Shown one piece after another: positions 28,880 to 38,706 of a stretch of DNA of 64,000 bases (position 1 is the stretch's first letter; every line of letters begins with the position of its first letter). The notes under the pieces are model-generated. The model saw only the letters and a list, made by a program, of their open reading frames with translations. It made no database searches and was not told where the DNA came from. The translations under genes and the position numbers were made by a program. This DNA is from Runella sp. MFBS21. Its GTDB lineage: Bacteria; Bacteroidota; Bacteroidia; Cytophagales; Spirosomataceae. The stretch is from NCBI RefSeq assembly GCF_029433105.1, contig NZ_JARNTW010000001.1, positions 496,001-560,000 on the forward strand, given 5' to 3'.

Positions 28880-31261
28880 TCAAAATTTAACACCTGTAAA
28901 AAGGCCATTGTTAGTCAACCACATGATATTGTCGAGGGCATTAACCGCGCCATCAAGATTCATATCTGCCGTAGAATAGCGCGAAAATTGCCCATTTTGC
29001 TGTTGCCACAGCACTATATCGCCCGCATTGACATCTCCTACCTGATTTTTTTGAATATCTCCTACGTACATCATGTATCGGTTATCCAAATATTTCTGAC
29101 CTATTCCAGGGATACCTGCTGGGATATACGATTGAGTAATTGTAAAATCATAGAAGAAGTGGTTGTTGATAAACAGGGTAGGCGTAGCTGATACGATACC
29201 CACGTGGTTACGGTGCTCGACAGCTACGTAATAGTTTGTGAAGTTTTCGAGTTTGCTAGGGCAGCCCTTGATGTTGCTTACAGAGCCATTGGTTTCGATA
29301 GTTGCCGCTGCTCTAAAAACGGTAGTTTTGGGGTCGTCGCGGTTGGTACGTAAAGATACTAGTACCCAATCAGTGACATTGGTGCCATAAGAGCCTATGC
29401 TTTCGTTTCCATTATAAAACCACGGACTACCTGAGTAGGGTTGTTTGGCGGGTGTAGGCTGCCCAAATGGACTTATGGGGGTTTGACCAGGTAAGAGACC
29501 TTGTTGATTTAATTGGTTGCTCATTACTCCAAAACCTCTTCGATAGGCTCCTTCTAGCATTACTACTACACTACCTACATAATCTGGATAAGCAATAGTG
29601 CGAATTGTAATGCGAGCACTACTTGCACAAGTAGACCCTAGCTGTGCCACAAGGAAAAAATCGGTTTTGGAAGAAGTTAGAGTAACACTACTAGGGTTGG
29701 ATATGATAGGGCCATCCCAGCTCCCCTGTCGCCAGACATGATTGTTGAAACTATTGTAGTTGCTTACAAATCCGGGTAAAGAAATCGCCCCTGGGCTACA
29801 AAGAGTTGTATCTGAAGCAATCATATTAAGTGGCAAACAGGCAGCAAGTTTCCAAAGCTCAGTACCTTGAATGCCATTATCAGCTGTAAAATAAAGCGTA
29901 TCGGCAATAGACACCACATTCCCAATAGCACTGCTGGCGTTACCCATTCTAATTTCAGGCAATGGTGTTGTCAGATTTTCGGTGCCGCCTGACCTCCACC
30001 ATTCGTGATTGGTAGTGCCATCAGTAGCCGTAAAATACAAAGCTCCTTTGATTTCACTGAGTAGTAAAGGTAAGCTAGACGAACTCTCATCGCCGGGACG
30101 AATGTTTTTCACCATAATCGTGCCACTGCTTGTTCCGTCCGATTTCCATAATTCTTGCCCCGTTATACCATTTGTAGCCGAAAAATAAACGGTGCTGCCT
30201 ATGGCTTTCAGATAGCGGGGTTCACTTCCTTTGGCCCCAGATTGGATATCAGCCACTAATACGGTACCATTGGCTGTGCCATTCGATTTCCAAAGTTCGA
30301 GGCCTGTTTGTCCGTCGTTGGCTGCAAAATAGAGCGTTCCGTTAACATTGGTTAAAAACTGAGGCATACTATGAGCCGCTCCACTGGCAATATCTTTTAC
30401 CATCACTGTTCCACCCGCTGTGCCGTCTGACTTCCAAAGTTCATAACCATTGGTACCATTATTGGCTTTGAAGTATAGAGTACCGTTGATATTAATAAAA
30501 TATTGTGGTAGGCTACTTTCTGAGCCTGTTTGGATGTCTTTTACCATCACTGTTCCACCCGCAGTTCCATCTGATTTCCAGAGTTCATATCCGTTGGTAC
30601 CGTCATTGGCAACAAAATACAGCGTACCATTAAAGTTAAAAAGAGATTGAGGGTTGCTTCCTGTACTTCCGCTCAAGATATCCTTTACCATTACAGTGCC
30701 GGCAGCGGTGCCATTAGACTTCCAAAGTTCGCTACCGTGGGTATCGTCGGTAGCTACGAAATATAGTGTGCCGTTGACGTCCGTATAACTTTCAGGCATA
30801 CTACCGACAAAGCCGCTCGCTATATCTTTGAGGAGGAAGGTTCCGTTGGAGGTCCCGTCAGATACCCAAATTTCGTGACCCGTGTTGAGATCATCAGCTG
30901 TGAAATACAGAAAATTGCCTATACTGGTAAGTCCATGAGCAGTGCCTGGCAAATCTTTGATTTTTAGAGTGCCCGTAGCTTTGCCATTAGATTTCCATAG
31001 CCCTAGGGTGTTATCATTTTGTTTGGCCAAAAAATAAACAGATCCTTTATGGCTGACCAAAAATCTAGGGTCACTACTAAGTGTATTAGAAGGAGAAGAA
31101 GGGTCGGGTTGGGTATTAATGTCTTTAATTAAGACGGGTGTTTGGGCGTGGAGTAGCCCGCCATAAACCCCCAAAAAATAAAAGATACCAATGAGTTTAC
31201 AACAGAATAAAAAGTAGGACTCATGGTGAAGATAACAGCGTAAAAGTCTTAACATATGCAT
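28880..31261 (-). CDS. ELWxxDGT-repeat secreted protein with dockerin-like C-terminus
   Basis: 793 aa. After a signal or anchor segment (cleavage likely near GLLHAQ) there are about nine tandem repeats of roughly 48 residues centred on ELWKSDGT-xxGT-VMVKDI, each with a GTLYFxAND strand; this is the ELWxxDGT repeat, probably a beta-propeller or related all-beta solenoid. The middle has a Cys-containing beta-sandwich-like region, and the last 50 residues carry a Ca-binding DMNLDGAVNALD loop preceded by GDVNAGD, as in dockerin type I repeats. Likely a cell-surface or secreted structural/adhesive protein. The repeats are also visible in the DNA (period about 144 bases), so assembly errors are possible here. 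Confidence 0.82.
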   Translation of the reverse strand: MHMLRLLRCYLHHESYFLFCCKLIGIFYFLGVYGGLLHAQTPVLIKDINTQPDPSSPSNTLSSDPRFLVSHKGSVYFLAKQNDNTLGLWKSNGKATGTLKIKDLPGTAHGLTSIGNFLYFTADDLNTGHEIWVSDGTSNGTFLLKDIASGFVGSMPESYTDVNGTLYFVATDDTHGSELWKSNGTAAGTVMVKDILSGSTGSNPQSLFNFNGTLYFVANDGTNGYELWKSDGTAGGTVMVKDIQTGSESSLPQYFININGTLYFKANNGTNGYELWKSDGTAGGTVMVKDIASGAAHSMPQFLTNVNGTLYFAANDGQTGLELWKSNGTANGTVLVADIQSGAKGSEPRYLKAIGSTVYFSATNGITGQELWKSDGTSSGTIMVKNIRPGDESSSSLPLLLSEIKGALYFTATDGTTNHEWWRSGGTENLTTPLPEIRMGNASSAIGNVVSIADTLYFTADNGIQGTELWKLAACLPLNMIASDTTLCSPGAISLPGFVSNYNSFNNHVWRQGSWDGPIISNPSSVTLTSSKTDFFLVAQLGSTCASSARITIRTIAYPDYVGSVVVMLEGAYRRGFGVMSNQLNQQGLLPGQTPISPFGQPTPAKQPYSGSPWFYNGNESIGSYGTNVTDWVLVSLRTNRDDPKTTVFRAAATIETNGSVSNIKGCPSKLENFTNYYVAVEHRNHVGIVSATPTLFINNHFFYDFTITQSYIPAGIPGIGQKYLDNRYMMYVGDIQKNQVGDVNAGDIVLWQQQNGQFSRYSTADMNLDGAVNALDNIMWLTNNGLFTGVKF

Positions 31262-31361
31262 TGAGATAGGTATTCATTTGCGATAAGGGGAAAGCGCGAA
31301 GACGCTGATAAGAATCTTCTGCTTTTTGCCTTACCACAAATTGAATGCCAAAATGCGTTTG

Positions 31362-32459
31362 CTAAGACTTTTGATAGAAAAGCCAGTCGAGGGCTTTGGG
31401 GAATTCTTTGCTCCATCTAGCCTCCGTGTGCTCACCTTTGGGGTCGGTAGAAAGTTGAAAACGTAGACGTTCGGGCGACCATCCTTGTTTAAAAACGGCT
31501 TCTTTGAGGCGTTCTACGCTCGGAATCATGTATTGACCCTCTTTGCCACCTGCATACACATAAATTTTGGTATCTAGTGGATTAAAAAACTCAATGGAGT
31601 CAAAATATATTTTTTCGGATACCCATAACGATGGCGAGAAAATCATCAATCTTCCCAAAATTTCGGGATACATCAATCCTGCGTAAATACTAATCAGCCC
31701 TCCCATAGAGCTACCTCCTATACCCGTATGCTGACGCTCGGGGAGAGTTCGGTAGTGTCGGTCGATATAAGGCTTGAGCGTTCTAACGATAAAATTAGCA
31801 TATTTTTTACCTGCCCCCTTGCCAAACTTAGGATGGGTATAAGGTGCAAATTCATGCAAACGATCTCCCTCGGCATGGTCTATGGCTACTATGATGATAT
31901 CACCTTTGCCTTGCGCCGAGAGTATGGCCATTTTTTTGTCAATTTCCCAGTTGCCATAAGCAGAACCTTCTCCAAACAAATTTTGCCCATCTTGTAAGTA
32001 AAGTACAGGGTATGATTTTTTTGAAGTATAATAATCGTAAGGGAGCAAAATACGAACCCGCCGGTTGCGATTGAGTTGAGGTATCTCAAAGCGCTCTGCT
32101 ACAGTTTCAATGATAGGTACAAAAGAAGTATCGTACACTGCACCGTTTTTACGCCAATAAGGCACAAAATCCTTTTGTACAATTCCTTTTGTGATAACCT
32201 TACGGTTTTGAGGGGCTTCTCCAAAAGTATCTAGCTCTACTTGATCCCAACCTCCTCGCGTGTATTTGTATTCGAGTGATTGGTCAAATTGAAAATCAGG
32301 AGGAAATTGGAAGTGGTATTTTCCTGCTTCGATTTTTTGCATTTGGTACCGTGGTATGTCTGGAAACCATTCGCAAAAATTGCCTGCTACAAATACTGGG
32401 CGCTCATCATCTAGGGCAGTGGTTAGTTCTAGCGCTAAAGACGCATAACGGTTACTCAT
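31362..32459 (-). CDS. Putative alpha/beta-hydrolase esterase (esterase D/Fes-like)
   Basis: 365 aa. The N-terminal 100 residues form a beta-sandwich like the starch/glycogen-binding modules found before such esterases (RPVFVAGNFCEWFPD); the rest is an esterase D-type alpha/beta hydrolase with PVLYLQDGQNLF and nucleophile elbow GGSSMGG (S251), and a likely catalytic His in GEHTEARW. No signal peptide, so cytoplasmic. I prefer the Met at 32459 over 32486 because a -7 box at 32498-32505 would leave almost no leader for the longer form. Confidence 0.85.
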   Translation of the reverse strand: MSNRYASLALELTTALDDERPVFVAGNFCEWFPDIPRYQMQKIEAGKYHFQFPPDFQFDQSLEYKYTRGGWDQVELDTFGEAPQNRKVITKGIVQKDFVPYWRKNGAVYDTSFVPIIETVAERFEIPQLNRNRRVRILLPYDYYTSKKSYPVLYLQDGQNLFGEGSAYGNWEIDKKMAILSAQGKGDIIIVAIDHAEGDRLHEFAPYTHPKFGKGAGKKYANFIVRTLKPYIDRHYRTLPERQHTGIGGSSMGGLISIYAGLMYPEILGRLMIFSPSLWVSEKIYFDSIEFFNPLDTKIYVYAGGKEGQYMIPSVERLKEAVFKQGWSPERLRFQLSTDPKGEHTEARWSKEFPKALDWLFYQKS

Positions 32460-32497
32460 TACTCTTGTCTCATAAGTTAGTGTCACATCAACACTTA

Positions 32498-32505
32498 CAA
32501 AGTTA
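32498..32505 (-). promoter_or_regulatory. -7 box of the esterase gene
   Basis: Reads TAACTTTG on the minus strand; exact TAnnTTTG match about 38 bases before the ATG at 32459. Confidence 0.45.
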
Positions 32506-32727
32506 CGAATGTTAAAAAAAAGAATTATTAATAATCCTAAAACAAATTGTATTTATGATACCCCCATTTGTTGTTTTTGGACTATAAATATAAAGAGAAA
32601 ATAAAATATATGGAGAGCTATGAGTTGATTATCAGAGACTAACCAATTAAAATGACTTGAAGGTAAATCTGATTTTTTATCAAAAATATAACCTAAGAAA
32701 TTGTATCTTGATAGTTCTACAAAAGCA

Positions 32728-32775
32728 TATTTATGAAGAAAGGCTACGAAATTTCGTAGCCTTTCTTCATAAATA
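32728..32775. terminator. 48-base perfect palindrome, probable terminator
   Basis: The arms 32728-32751 and 32752-32775 are exact reverse complements with no spacer; the core is GGCTACGAAATTTCGTAGCC. It starts 14 bases after the stop of the minus-strand outer-membrane protein gene, so it is probably that gene's terminator, working in either direction. The surrounding gap (32487-32788) has no other feature besides the esterase -7 box. Confidence 0.7.
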
Positions 32776-32788
32776 AAGTATGATCTGA

Positions 32789-33520
32789 TTAGAATAGTAA
32801 GCTCAAGCCACCATTTATACTAACCAACCCGATTGGATGAACTTCGCGGATGTTTTCATCTACCTTTTCTTTTCCTACGGTAAGAGTACTGGTGAGATTA
32901 TCAAAACTAGCTCGCGTGCTTACATAATCAGCATTGAGGGCAAGAGCAAAATTCCGACTGATTTTGTATCTAATACTAGCTCCGCCTCCTAAAGTAGCCG
33001 AGCCTTTGCGCATCTGCTGAGTTTTAACGGATAAAGGTACATCATAAAAATTCCCCTTAAGCTCAGTAGTAGGGCGTTGAATCCATGAATACCCGCCCAT
33101 GATGCGTGCATCAAACATAAAGAGACCCGACGAAAAGGTCATAAAAGGTCCTGCCATTAAGTGAGAGCAGTTCCAAGTGCCTCCTGAAGTGGACCAATTG
33201 CCACCCGCATGACTTTTTTCAATGTTTTCTACCAATTTTTTAGTGCCAGCATTGTTGAGGCAGTTGGTAAAAGACCCTTGGATGCCCATTCTTCTGGTAA
33301 GCCGATAGCCTGCCGATACTTGCATGGAAGTACCTCGCAAGGCCACCACATCCGATGGTGCGGTGGGGTCTCCTTTCATGAGCGACTTAACTGGCATACT
33401 CACCCCTCCCGATAAGTTTACGAACCCACGGTGGTCGATATGCGACAAAATGAAACTTTGCTGGGCAAAACTCATGCCCGTGGCAAGCAATCCGATGATA
33501 AGGCTATATACTTTTTTCAT
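32789..33520 (-). CDS. Outer-membrane beta-barrel protein of unknown function
   Basis: 243 aa, signal peptide ending GMSFAQ at about residue 20. Alternating hydrophobic strands with Gly and aromatic residues (GFVNLSGGVSMPV, MQVSAGYRL, ATLGGGASIRYKIS) and a C-terminal Phe (GGLSLLF) mark a small outer-membrane barrel. No specific family recognised. Confidence 0.8.
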   Translation of the reverse strand: MKKVYSLIIGLLATGMSFAQQSFILSHIDHRGFVNLSGGVSMPVKSLMKGDPTAPSDVVALRGTSMQVSAGYRLTRRMGIQGSFTNCLNNAGTKKLVENIEKSHAGGNWSTSGGTWNCSHLMAGPFMTFSSGLFMFDARIMGGYSWIQRPTTELKGNFYDVPLSVKTQQMRKGSATLGGGASIRYKISRNFALALNADYVSTRASFDNLTSTLTVGKEKVDENIREVHPIGLVSINGGLSLLF

Positions 33521-33667
33521 AACAACTTATGGGATTAAGGTTGATATTGTATACTCCTATCAATATTCGTGCCAAATTTTTAATGTATTGATTTTCAGGT
33601 TGGTGTGTTGCCGATTGTTGGGATAAACGATGATTTTACGATATTCGTGATTTGATATAGAAATACA

Positions 33668-34753
33668 ATGTCGTTAGAAAATATTATAGAGAAAATAGCC
33701 GCTTTGCAGTCGAAAGGAGAGAAATACTTTGATGAGGGATTGTTTCCTGCATTGCGAACCAACCGTCTTATTGGCTATCATCGCCCCGACACAACGGTGT
33801 TTTTTACGGCGGTGATTATATTTACTTTAAAAAAACTCAAACCTAGTCTATCACCCCAATCCCAAAAATTAGTAGAAGAGATAGTACGCAAAGGCATTCA
33901 GAATTATCCTCAGTTTCAAAATAAAGATGGTTTAAAAACCTATAATTTCTGGAAAACAAAGCCTTCGAAACATTTCCCGAATGGGTACCTGTTTCGAAGG
34001 TTTGAGCATTTTCGTATCCCTGATGATATAGACGATACGGCGATGATTTATCTTACTTCATCACCTACTGAAAAAGAACTTGGATGGCTCAAACAAAAAC
34101 TGAGCTTACACGCCAATCTTTCAAAACAACAAATCAAAAATACTTATCCTGAATATCGGTTTTTAAAGGCATATTCGACGTGGTTTGGCAAAAATATGTA
34201 TATCGAATTTGATGCTTGTGTTTTAGCCAATATATTGTACTGTATTTACGAGTATCAATTGCCTGTCAATCACCACGATAAAGATAGTTTGGCTTATATT
34301 CGTTCAATTGTCGAAACCAACCGCTATTTATTAGAACCCTTTCGGTGTGCGCATCAATACCCCCGCTCAGTTCCCATTATTTATCATATTGCCCGCCTTA
34401 TGGGTGCTTTTGATATTGAGGAACTGGTGCCTATTCGTACTAAGTTGATTGAAGATACCCAGATTTTATTGAGTCATCCACAATCTATCATGGACGAAAT
34501 CGTCTTGAAAACTTCGCTCATGAGATTAGGCATAAGACCTGCTCCAATCACCCGAATTCCGACTTCTAACAAAGATTTTGAAGGGTTTTATTTTTTCATT
34601 GCGGGGTTATTGACAGCTTACGAAAATCCCTTGTTGTATCAATTATCTATCTCTCCTTTGGTACAGATGCGGTGGGAATGTGAGGCTCATTGTTGGACTC
34701 TAGTAGCCGAATATCTATCATTATACCAAGCTATGACTGAGCAACAGAACTAA
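33668..34753 (+). CDS. Conserved unknown with a DIDDTA motif (terpene-cyclase-like alpha-barrel?)
   Basis: 361 aa, no signal peptide, predicted nearly all alpha-helical. Residues 118-126 (PDDIDDTAM) reproduce the DxDD(T/A) motif that protonates prenyl diphosphates in class II diterpene cyclases. The length is about half that of a classic class II cyclase, and I see no QW repeats, so it could be a single-domain alpha/alpha-barrel relative or an unrelated protein with a chance motif. Stand-alone gene followed by a hairpin. Other prenyl-pathway genes are not nearby. Confidence 0.7.
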   Translation: MSLENIIEKIAALQSKGEKYFDEGLFPALRTNRLIGYHRPDTTVFFTAVIIFTLKKLKPSLSPQSQKLVEEIVRKGIQNYPQFQNKDGLKTYNFWKTKPSKHFPNGYLFRRFEHFRIPDDIDDTAMIYLTSSPTEKELGWLKQKLSLHANLSKQQIKNTYPEYRFLKAYSTWFGKNMYIEFDACVLANILYCIYEYQLPVNHHDKDSLAYIRSIVETNRYLLEPFRCAHQYPRSVPIIYHIARLMGAFDIEELVPIRTKLIEDTQILLSHPQSIMDEIVLKTSLMRLGIRPAPITRIPTSNKDFEGFYFFIAGLLTAYENPLLYQLSISPLVQMRWECEAHCWTLVAEYLSLYQAMTEQQN

Positions 34754-34804
34754 TAATTTTTAAAATAAAAGCAGGAATTATGATATAGCGCAGCCTTTTA
34801 TAAT

Positions 34805-34833
34805 AAGTTGAGAAAATTCGGTTTTCTCAACTT
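34805..34833 (+). terminator. Hairpin after the DIDDTA gene
   Basis: AAGTTGAGAAAA and TTTTCTCAACTT form a perfect 12-base stem with loop TTCGG. No T run after it. Confidence 0.6.
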
Positions 34834-34864
34834 CGGTTATATGCTTCTATAAAACTTCCTGGAC

Positions 34865-37800
34865 ATGTATTCATTTCGTTTATTTCTTTTTGTGGTAGCT
34901 TCCACGTTAGGTTGGTTTGCGTTTAGACCTATCACAAATCCCCCCAAACAGACATCCTTACAACTTGTTCAAAATGAGAAAGAAGGGACTATTTCGGTGT
35001 ATCGACTGAATGAAAAACAGCCGATTTTGGTGCAAAATGCCAAAGCTGATTTTAGACCTTATCTGCATCCTATTGCTGCTCCCGATGGCAAGGGGATATT
35101 GACAGAGTATAGTCCGGGGCATCACAAACATCAAACAGGAATTTATTGGGGATATACACGGGTCAATGGGCGTGATTATTTCCACCATCCCGAAGGAGAC
35201 TATTGGCGGAGGGTATCAGCCAAAATCATCAAAGCCAAAGGCCCAGAAGTAAAGTGGGAAGCGGTCTATGATTTGTTGGACGAAAAGGGCAATGCCGTTT
35301 TGACCGAAACCCAAACGTGGGTTATGCGCGAGCAAGATGGCCGATATTTGTTAGATTTAGAATGGGCAGGAGAAGCCCAAACCGATGTCACTATTGGGAA
35401 ATACGATTATGGAGGGCTTTTTGTACGGATGCCTTGGAAACAGGGCATCAAAGGAGAAGTAGTGAATGCCGCTCGCCAAAAAGATGCAAAAGCCGAAGGA
35501 CAACGTGCTGGATGGGTAGATGTGGGAATGCAAATAGAAGGTCGCACAGATTGGGCGCATATTGCCGTACTGGATCATCCTGAAAATAAAGGATTTCCGC
35601 AGCATTGGCGGGTCGATGGTCAGCTGGGTATTGGTCCTGCTCGCGCTCGTTTGGGCGATTGGCAAATCAAAAAAGGTAAGGTAGAGGTAATCAAGCATCA
35701 ACTAGTGATTTACACTGGTGAGCTTAATGACGTGACCATGAACAAAACCTGGAGCGACTACAGCGGCCAAGAAATGATGTATTCGCTATGGGGAATTGCC
35801 CAGCAAGAAGGGCGCGATGCTAAATTTTTGACCCCCGAAGAAGCCGTTGCAAGCATGACTTTGAAAGAAGGTTTTAAAGTCAATACTTGGGCTTCCGAGC
35901 CGATGATTACACAGCCAATGGCTTTTTGTTGGGACGATAAGGGGCGGCTTTGGATTGCCGAAAACCGCGATTATGAATCACGTGGGAGTGGTTTTTCAAA
36001 CGCTGGCAATAGTCGTATTTTGATTTTAGAAGATACCAATCACGACGGAGTGGCAGATACTAAAAAAGTATTTCTAGAAGGTATTGCCTTTCCTGCCGCA
36101 ATGGCCGTAGGGTTTGATGGTTTGTTTTTGGGAGCTCCTCCTAATTTACTTTTTGTACCTGACCGCAACCATGATGATGTGGCAGATATGGACAATATCG
36201 AAGTAAGACTTACGGGCTGGGGTATTCGTGACCGTCACGAAACGCTCAATAGTTTACATTGGGGGCCTGACGGCTGGCTGTATGGATGTCAAGGGTTTGC
36301 GACTCCATCAAAAGTTAGAAAACCCGAAGGAAAAGGTCGTATTTATCGTCATAAAGACCCCTTTCCAGAAGATATTTTGCAAGGAGAAGGGGTTGATATC
36401 AATGGAGGCGTATGGCGGTATCATCCTATCAAAGACAAATTTGAGGTTGTCGCTCATGGTTTTAGTAATCCTTGGGGAATCGATTATGATGCCAAAGGTC
36501 AGTTGTTTATCAGTGCTTGTGTGATTCCTCATATGTGGCATGTCATTTTGGGGGGGATTTATCACCGTCAAGGTGGACAGCATTTCAACCCTTACATTTA
36601 TAGTGATATTCGGACCATTGCCGACCACAGTCACCGGTCGGCGCACGGTGGGGCTAGGGTGTATCAGTCGGATGCTTTTCCAGCCGAGCATAAAGGACGA
36701 ATTTTTATGGCTAATATCCACGAGCACGCCGTTTTATCGGATATTCTTCAGAAAAGAGGCTCTGGATTTGTAGCCAAACATGGTGATGAACTGCTCATGG
36801 CCAACAATGCCCAATGGGTAGGTTTTAGTATGGAAGTAGGCCCTGATGGAGGTTTGTATGTGCTTGATTGGCATGATGCCGACATATGTGGCAAAGAAGT
36901 AATCAATGGAGAAACAGGGCGGGTTTTTAGAATTATGCCTAAAGAATCACTCGCCCAGCAGTGGGAAGGTCGATATAGCGATTTAACAAAAATGTCGGAC
37001 AAACAACTCGTGGCTCTGCAAACGAGTCCGAGCGATTGGCATGCGCGGCGTGCAAGGGTGATTTTGCAAGCACGTGCTACCAAAAATGCGTTGGATAAAG
37101 AAGCAGTTGGTGATTTACGCACTATTTTTCAAACCAATTCCAACACCGATTATCGCCTGCGGGCCATGTGGGGAATGTTTGTTACAAACAATCTTCCTGC
37201 CACCGAATTATTGAAATCGCTGTCTGATACTGACGAATACATACGGGCGTGGGCGATTCAGCTTTTATGCGAAGACAAGTCTCCTTCCGATGAAGCTAAA
37301 GCAATGTTTGCCAAGATGTCAAAAGATGATACTTCCCCCATAGTAAGACTTTACTTAACCTCGGCAGTACAGCGTATAGACGAAGAGTCGGCTTGGAAAA
37401 TACTCGAAAACCTTTCAAAGCATGGCGAGGATACCGAAGACCATAACCTCCCCAAAATGATTTGGTTTGGTTTGGAACCTTTGGTGAAAAATAATCCTCA
37501 AAGGGCGCTTGAATTGGCTTCTCAGACGAAACTGCCGCTCATTGCGAAATACGTAGCGCGACGATTGGTAGATGCCAACAATCCCGAAAGTGTTGTGAAA
37601 ACCATTGCAGCGTTTTCGAGCTTGCCTAGTGCCAACGGCATTGGGCTTTTGGAAGGAATGCGGGATGGTTTGGAAGGAAGATTTGACTTAAAAGCCCCTG
37701 CTAATTGGCCCGCAGTGTACAATAAACTGCGCCAAAGTCAAGGAGAAAAAGCGCAGTTGGCTTTACAAATAGCACAGCGTTTTGGAGATACGGAAGCTAC

Positions 37801-38692
37801 TCAGAAGTTTATGGCTACGCTCAAAAACAAAAATGCGCCCATAGCGCAACGTCAGCAGGCAATACAGGCGCTTGCTGCTCGTAAGAGAGGAGAATTGGCA
37901 GACGAAATTCCAACGCTACTCAACGATTCCAAATTGCGTCTGGAGACGATTCGAGCTATTGCAGAATATGATAGAGAGCCTTTAGCGAAATTGTTGATTT
38001 CAAAATACAAGGACTTGAATCCCACCGAAAAACAACAAGCGATTCAGACACTTTCATCCAGACCTAAATACGGTTGGCAACTTACGCAAGCCCTTAAAAA
38101 TCAGACGGTACCTAAACGCGACGTGCCGCCGTATGCTGCCCGTCAGTTGTTGCGTGTGGTAGGAAGTGGTTTTATTGAAGTGTGGGGGCCTATAGAGCAA
38201 GAACCTTCTTTGGAAAAGGCTTATTCCAAATACCAACGTATGATTACTGACAAAGCCGTGGCGGCTGCGGATGCTACTAAAGGAGAAGTAGTGTTTCAGC
38301 GCACCTGTGGTAGTTGTCATAAAATGTACGGTAAAGGCGGTAATATTGGTCCTGATTTGACGGGTTCAAACCGTGCTAGTCTTGATTATTTACTTTTCAA
38401 TGTTCTCAATCCAAGTGGCGAAATTCAGGATGATTATAAGCTTGTAGTAGTGACGACCCGCGACGGACGTACGTACTCGGGCAATGTCGTCTCCGAAAAC
38501 GAACGTCAGCTCACAATGCGGGTAGTAGGACAAGATGCGGTAGTAGTAAATAAATCAGCGATTCAGTCGCGGGAGGTGATGCCGACTTCATTGATGCCCG
38601 TGGGTTTGTTTGATGCTTTGTCTGAAGCCGAAGTCCTGAATTTAGTAAAATACCTGCGAACAGTAAGTGGCCCAAAGCAAGCGGGGCGGTAG
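34865..38692 (+). CDS. Four-module exported protein: DUF6807-like + PVC-type dehydrogenase propeller + HEAT + cytochrome c
   Basis: 1275 aa with an N-terminal signal or anchor (about 1-22). Order: a DUF6807/PmoA-like beta domain at about 25-320 (SPGHHKHQTGIYWGYTRVNGRDYFHHPEGDYW); a membrane-bound dehydrogenase propeller of the type common in Planctomycetes and Bacteroidota from about 335 to 690 (GFKVNTWASEPMITQPMAFCWDD, then GRLWIAENRDYE); helical HEAT-like repeats from about 690 to 1110; and a C-terminal cytochrome c with CGSCH at 1148-1152 and axial Met candidates near MPTSLMPVG. Probably oxidises a sugar or related compound at the membrane and passes electrons to the haem. Fusion of the first module to the rest is unusual; these are often separate genes. 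Confidence 0.85.
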   Translation: MYSFRLFLFVVASTLGWFAFRPITNPPKQTSLQLVQNEKEGTISVYRLNEKQPILVQNAKADFRPYLHPIAAPDGKGILTEYSPGHHKHQTGIYWGYTRVNGRDYFHHPEGDYWRRVSAKIIKAKGPEVKWEAVYDLLDEKGNAVLTETQTWVMREQDGRYLLDLEWAGEAQTDVTIGKYDYGGLFVRMPWKQGIKGEVVNAARQKDAKAEGQRAGWVDVGMQIEGRTDWAHIAVLDHPENKGFPQHWRVDGQLGIGPARARLGDWQIKKGKVEVIKHQLVIYTGELNDVTMNKTWSDYSGQEMMYSLWGIAQQEGRDAKFLTPEEAVASMTLKEGFKVNTWASEPMITQPMAFCWDDKGRLWIAENRDYESRGSGFSNAGNSRILILEDTNHDGVADTKKVFLEGIAFPAAMAVGFDGLFLGAPPNLLFVPDRNHDDVADMDNIEVRLTGWGIRDRHETLNSLHWGPDGWLYGCQGFATPSKVRKPEGKGRIYRHKDPFPEDILQGEGVDINGGVWRYHPIKDKFEVVAHGFSNPWGIDYDAKGQLFISACVIPHMWHVILGGIYHRQGGQHFNPYIYSDIRTIADHSHRSAHGGARVYQSDAFPAEHKGRIFMANIHEHAVLSDILQKRGSGFVAKHGDELLMANNAQWVGFSMEVGPDGGLYVLDWHDADICGKEVINGETGRVFRIMPKESLAQQWEGRYSDLTKMSDKQLVALQTSPSDWHARRARVILQARATKNALDKEAVGDLRTIFQTNSNTDYRLRAMWGMFVTNNLPATELLKSLSDTDEYIRAWAIQLLCEDKSPSDEAKAMFAKMSKDDTSPIVRLYLTSAVQRIDEESAWKILENLSKHGEDTEDHNLPKMIWFGLEPLVKNNPQRALELASQTKLPLIAKYVARRLVDANNPESVVKTIAAFSSLPSANGIGLLEGMRDGLEGRFDLKAPANWPAVYNKLRQSQGEKAQLALQIAQRFGDTEATQKFMATLKNKNAPIAQRQQAIQALAARKRGELADEIPTLLNDSKLRLETIRAIAEYDREPLAKLLISKYKDLNPTEKQQAIQTLSSRPKYGWQLTQALKNQTVPKRDVPPYAARQLLRVVGSGFIEVWGPIEQEPSLEKAYSKYQRMITDKAVAAADATKGEVVFQRTCGSCHKMYGKGGNIGPDLTGSNRASLDYLLFNVLNPSGEIQDDYKLVVVTTRDGRTYSGNVVSENERQLTMRVVGQDAVVVNKSAIQSREVMPTSLMPVGLFDALSEAEVLNLVKYLRTVSGPKQAGR

Positions 38693-38706
38693 GTTTGGAA
38701 AAGGGC

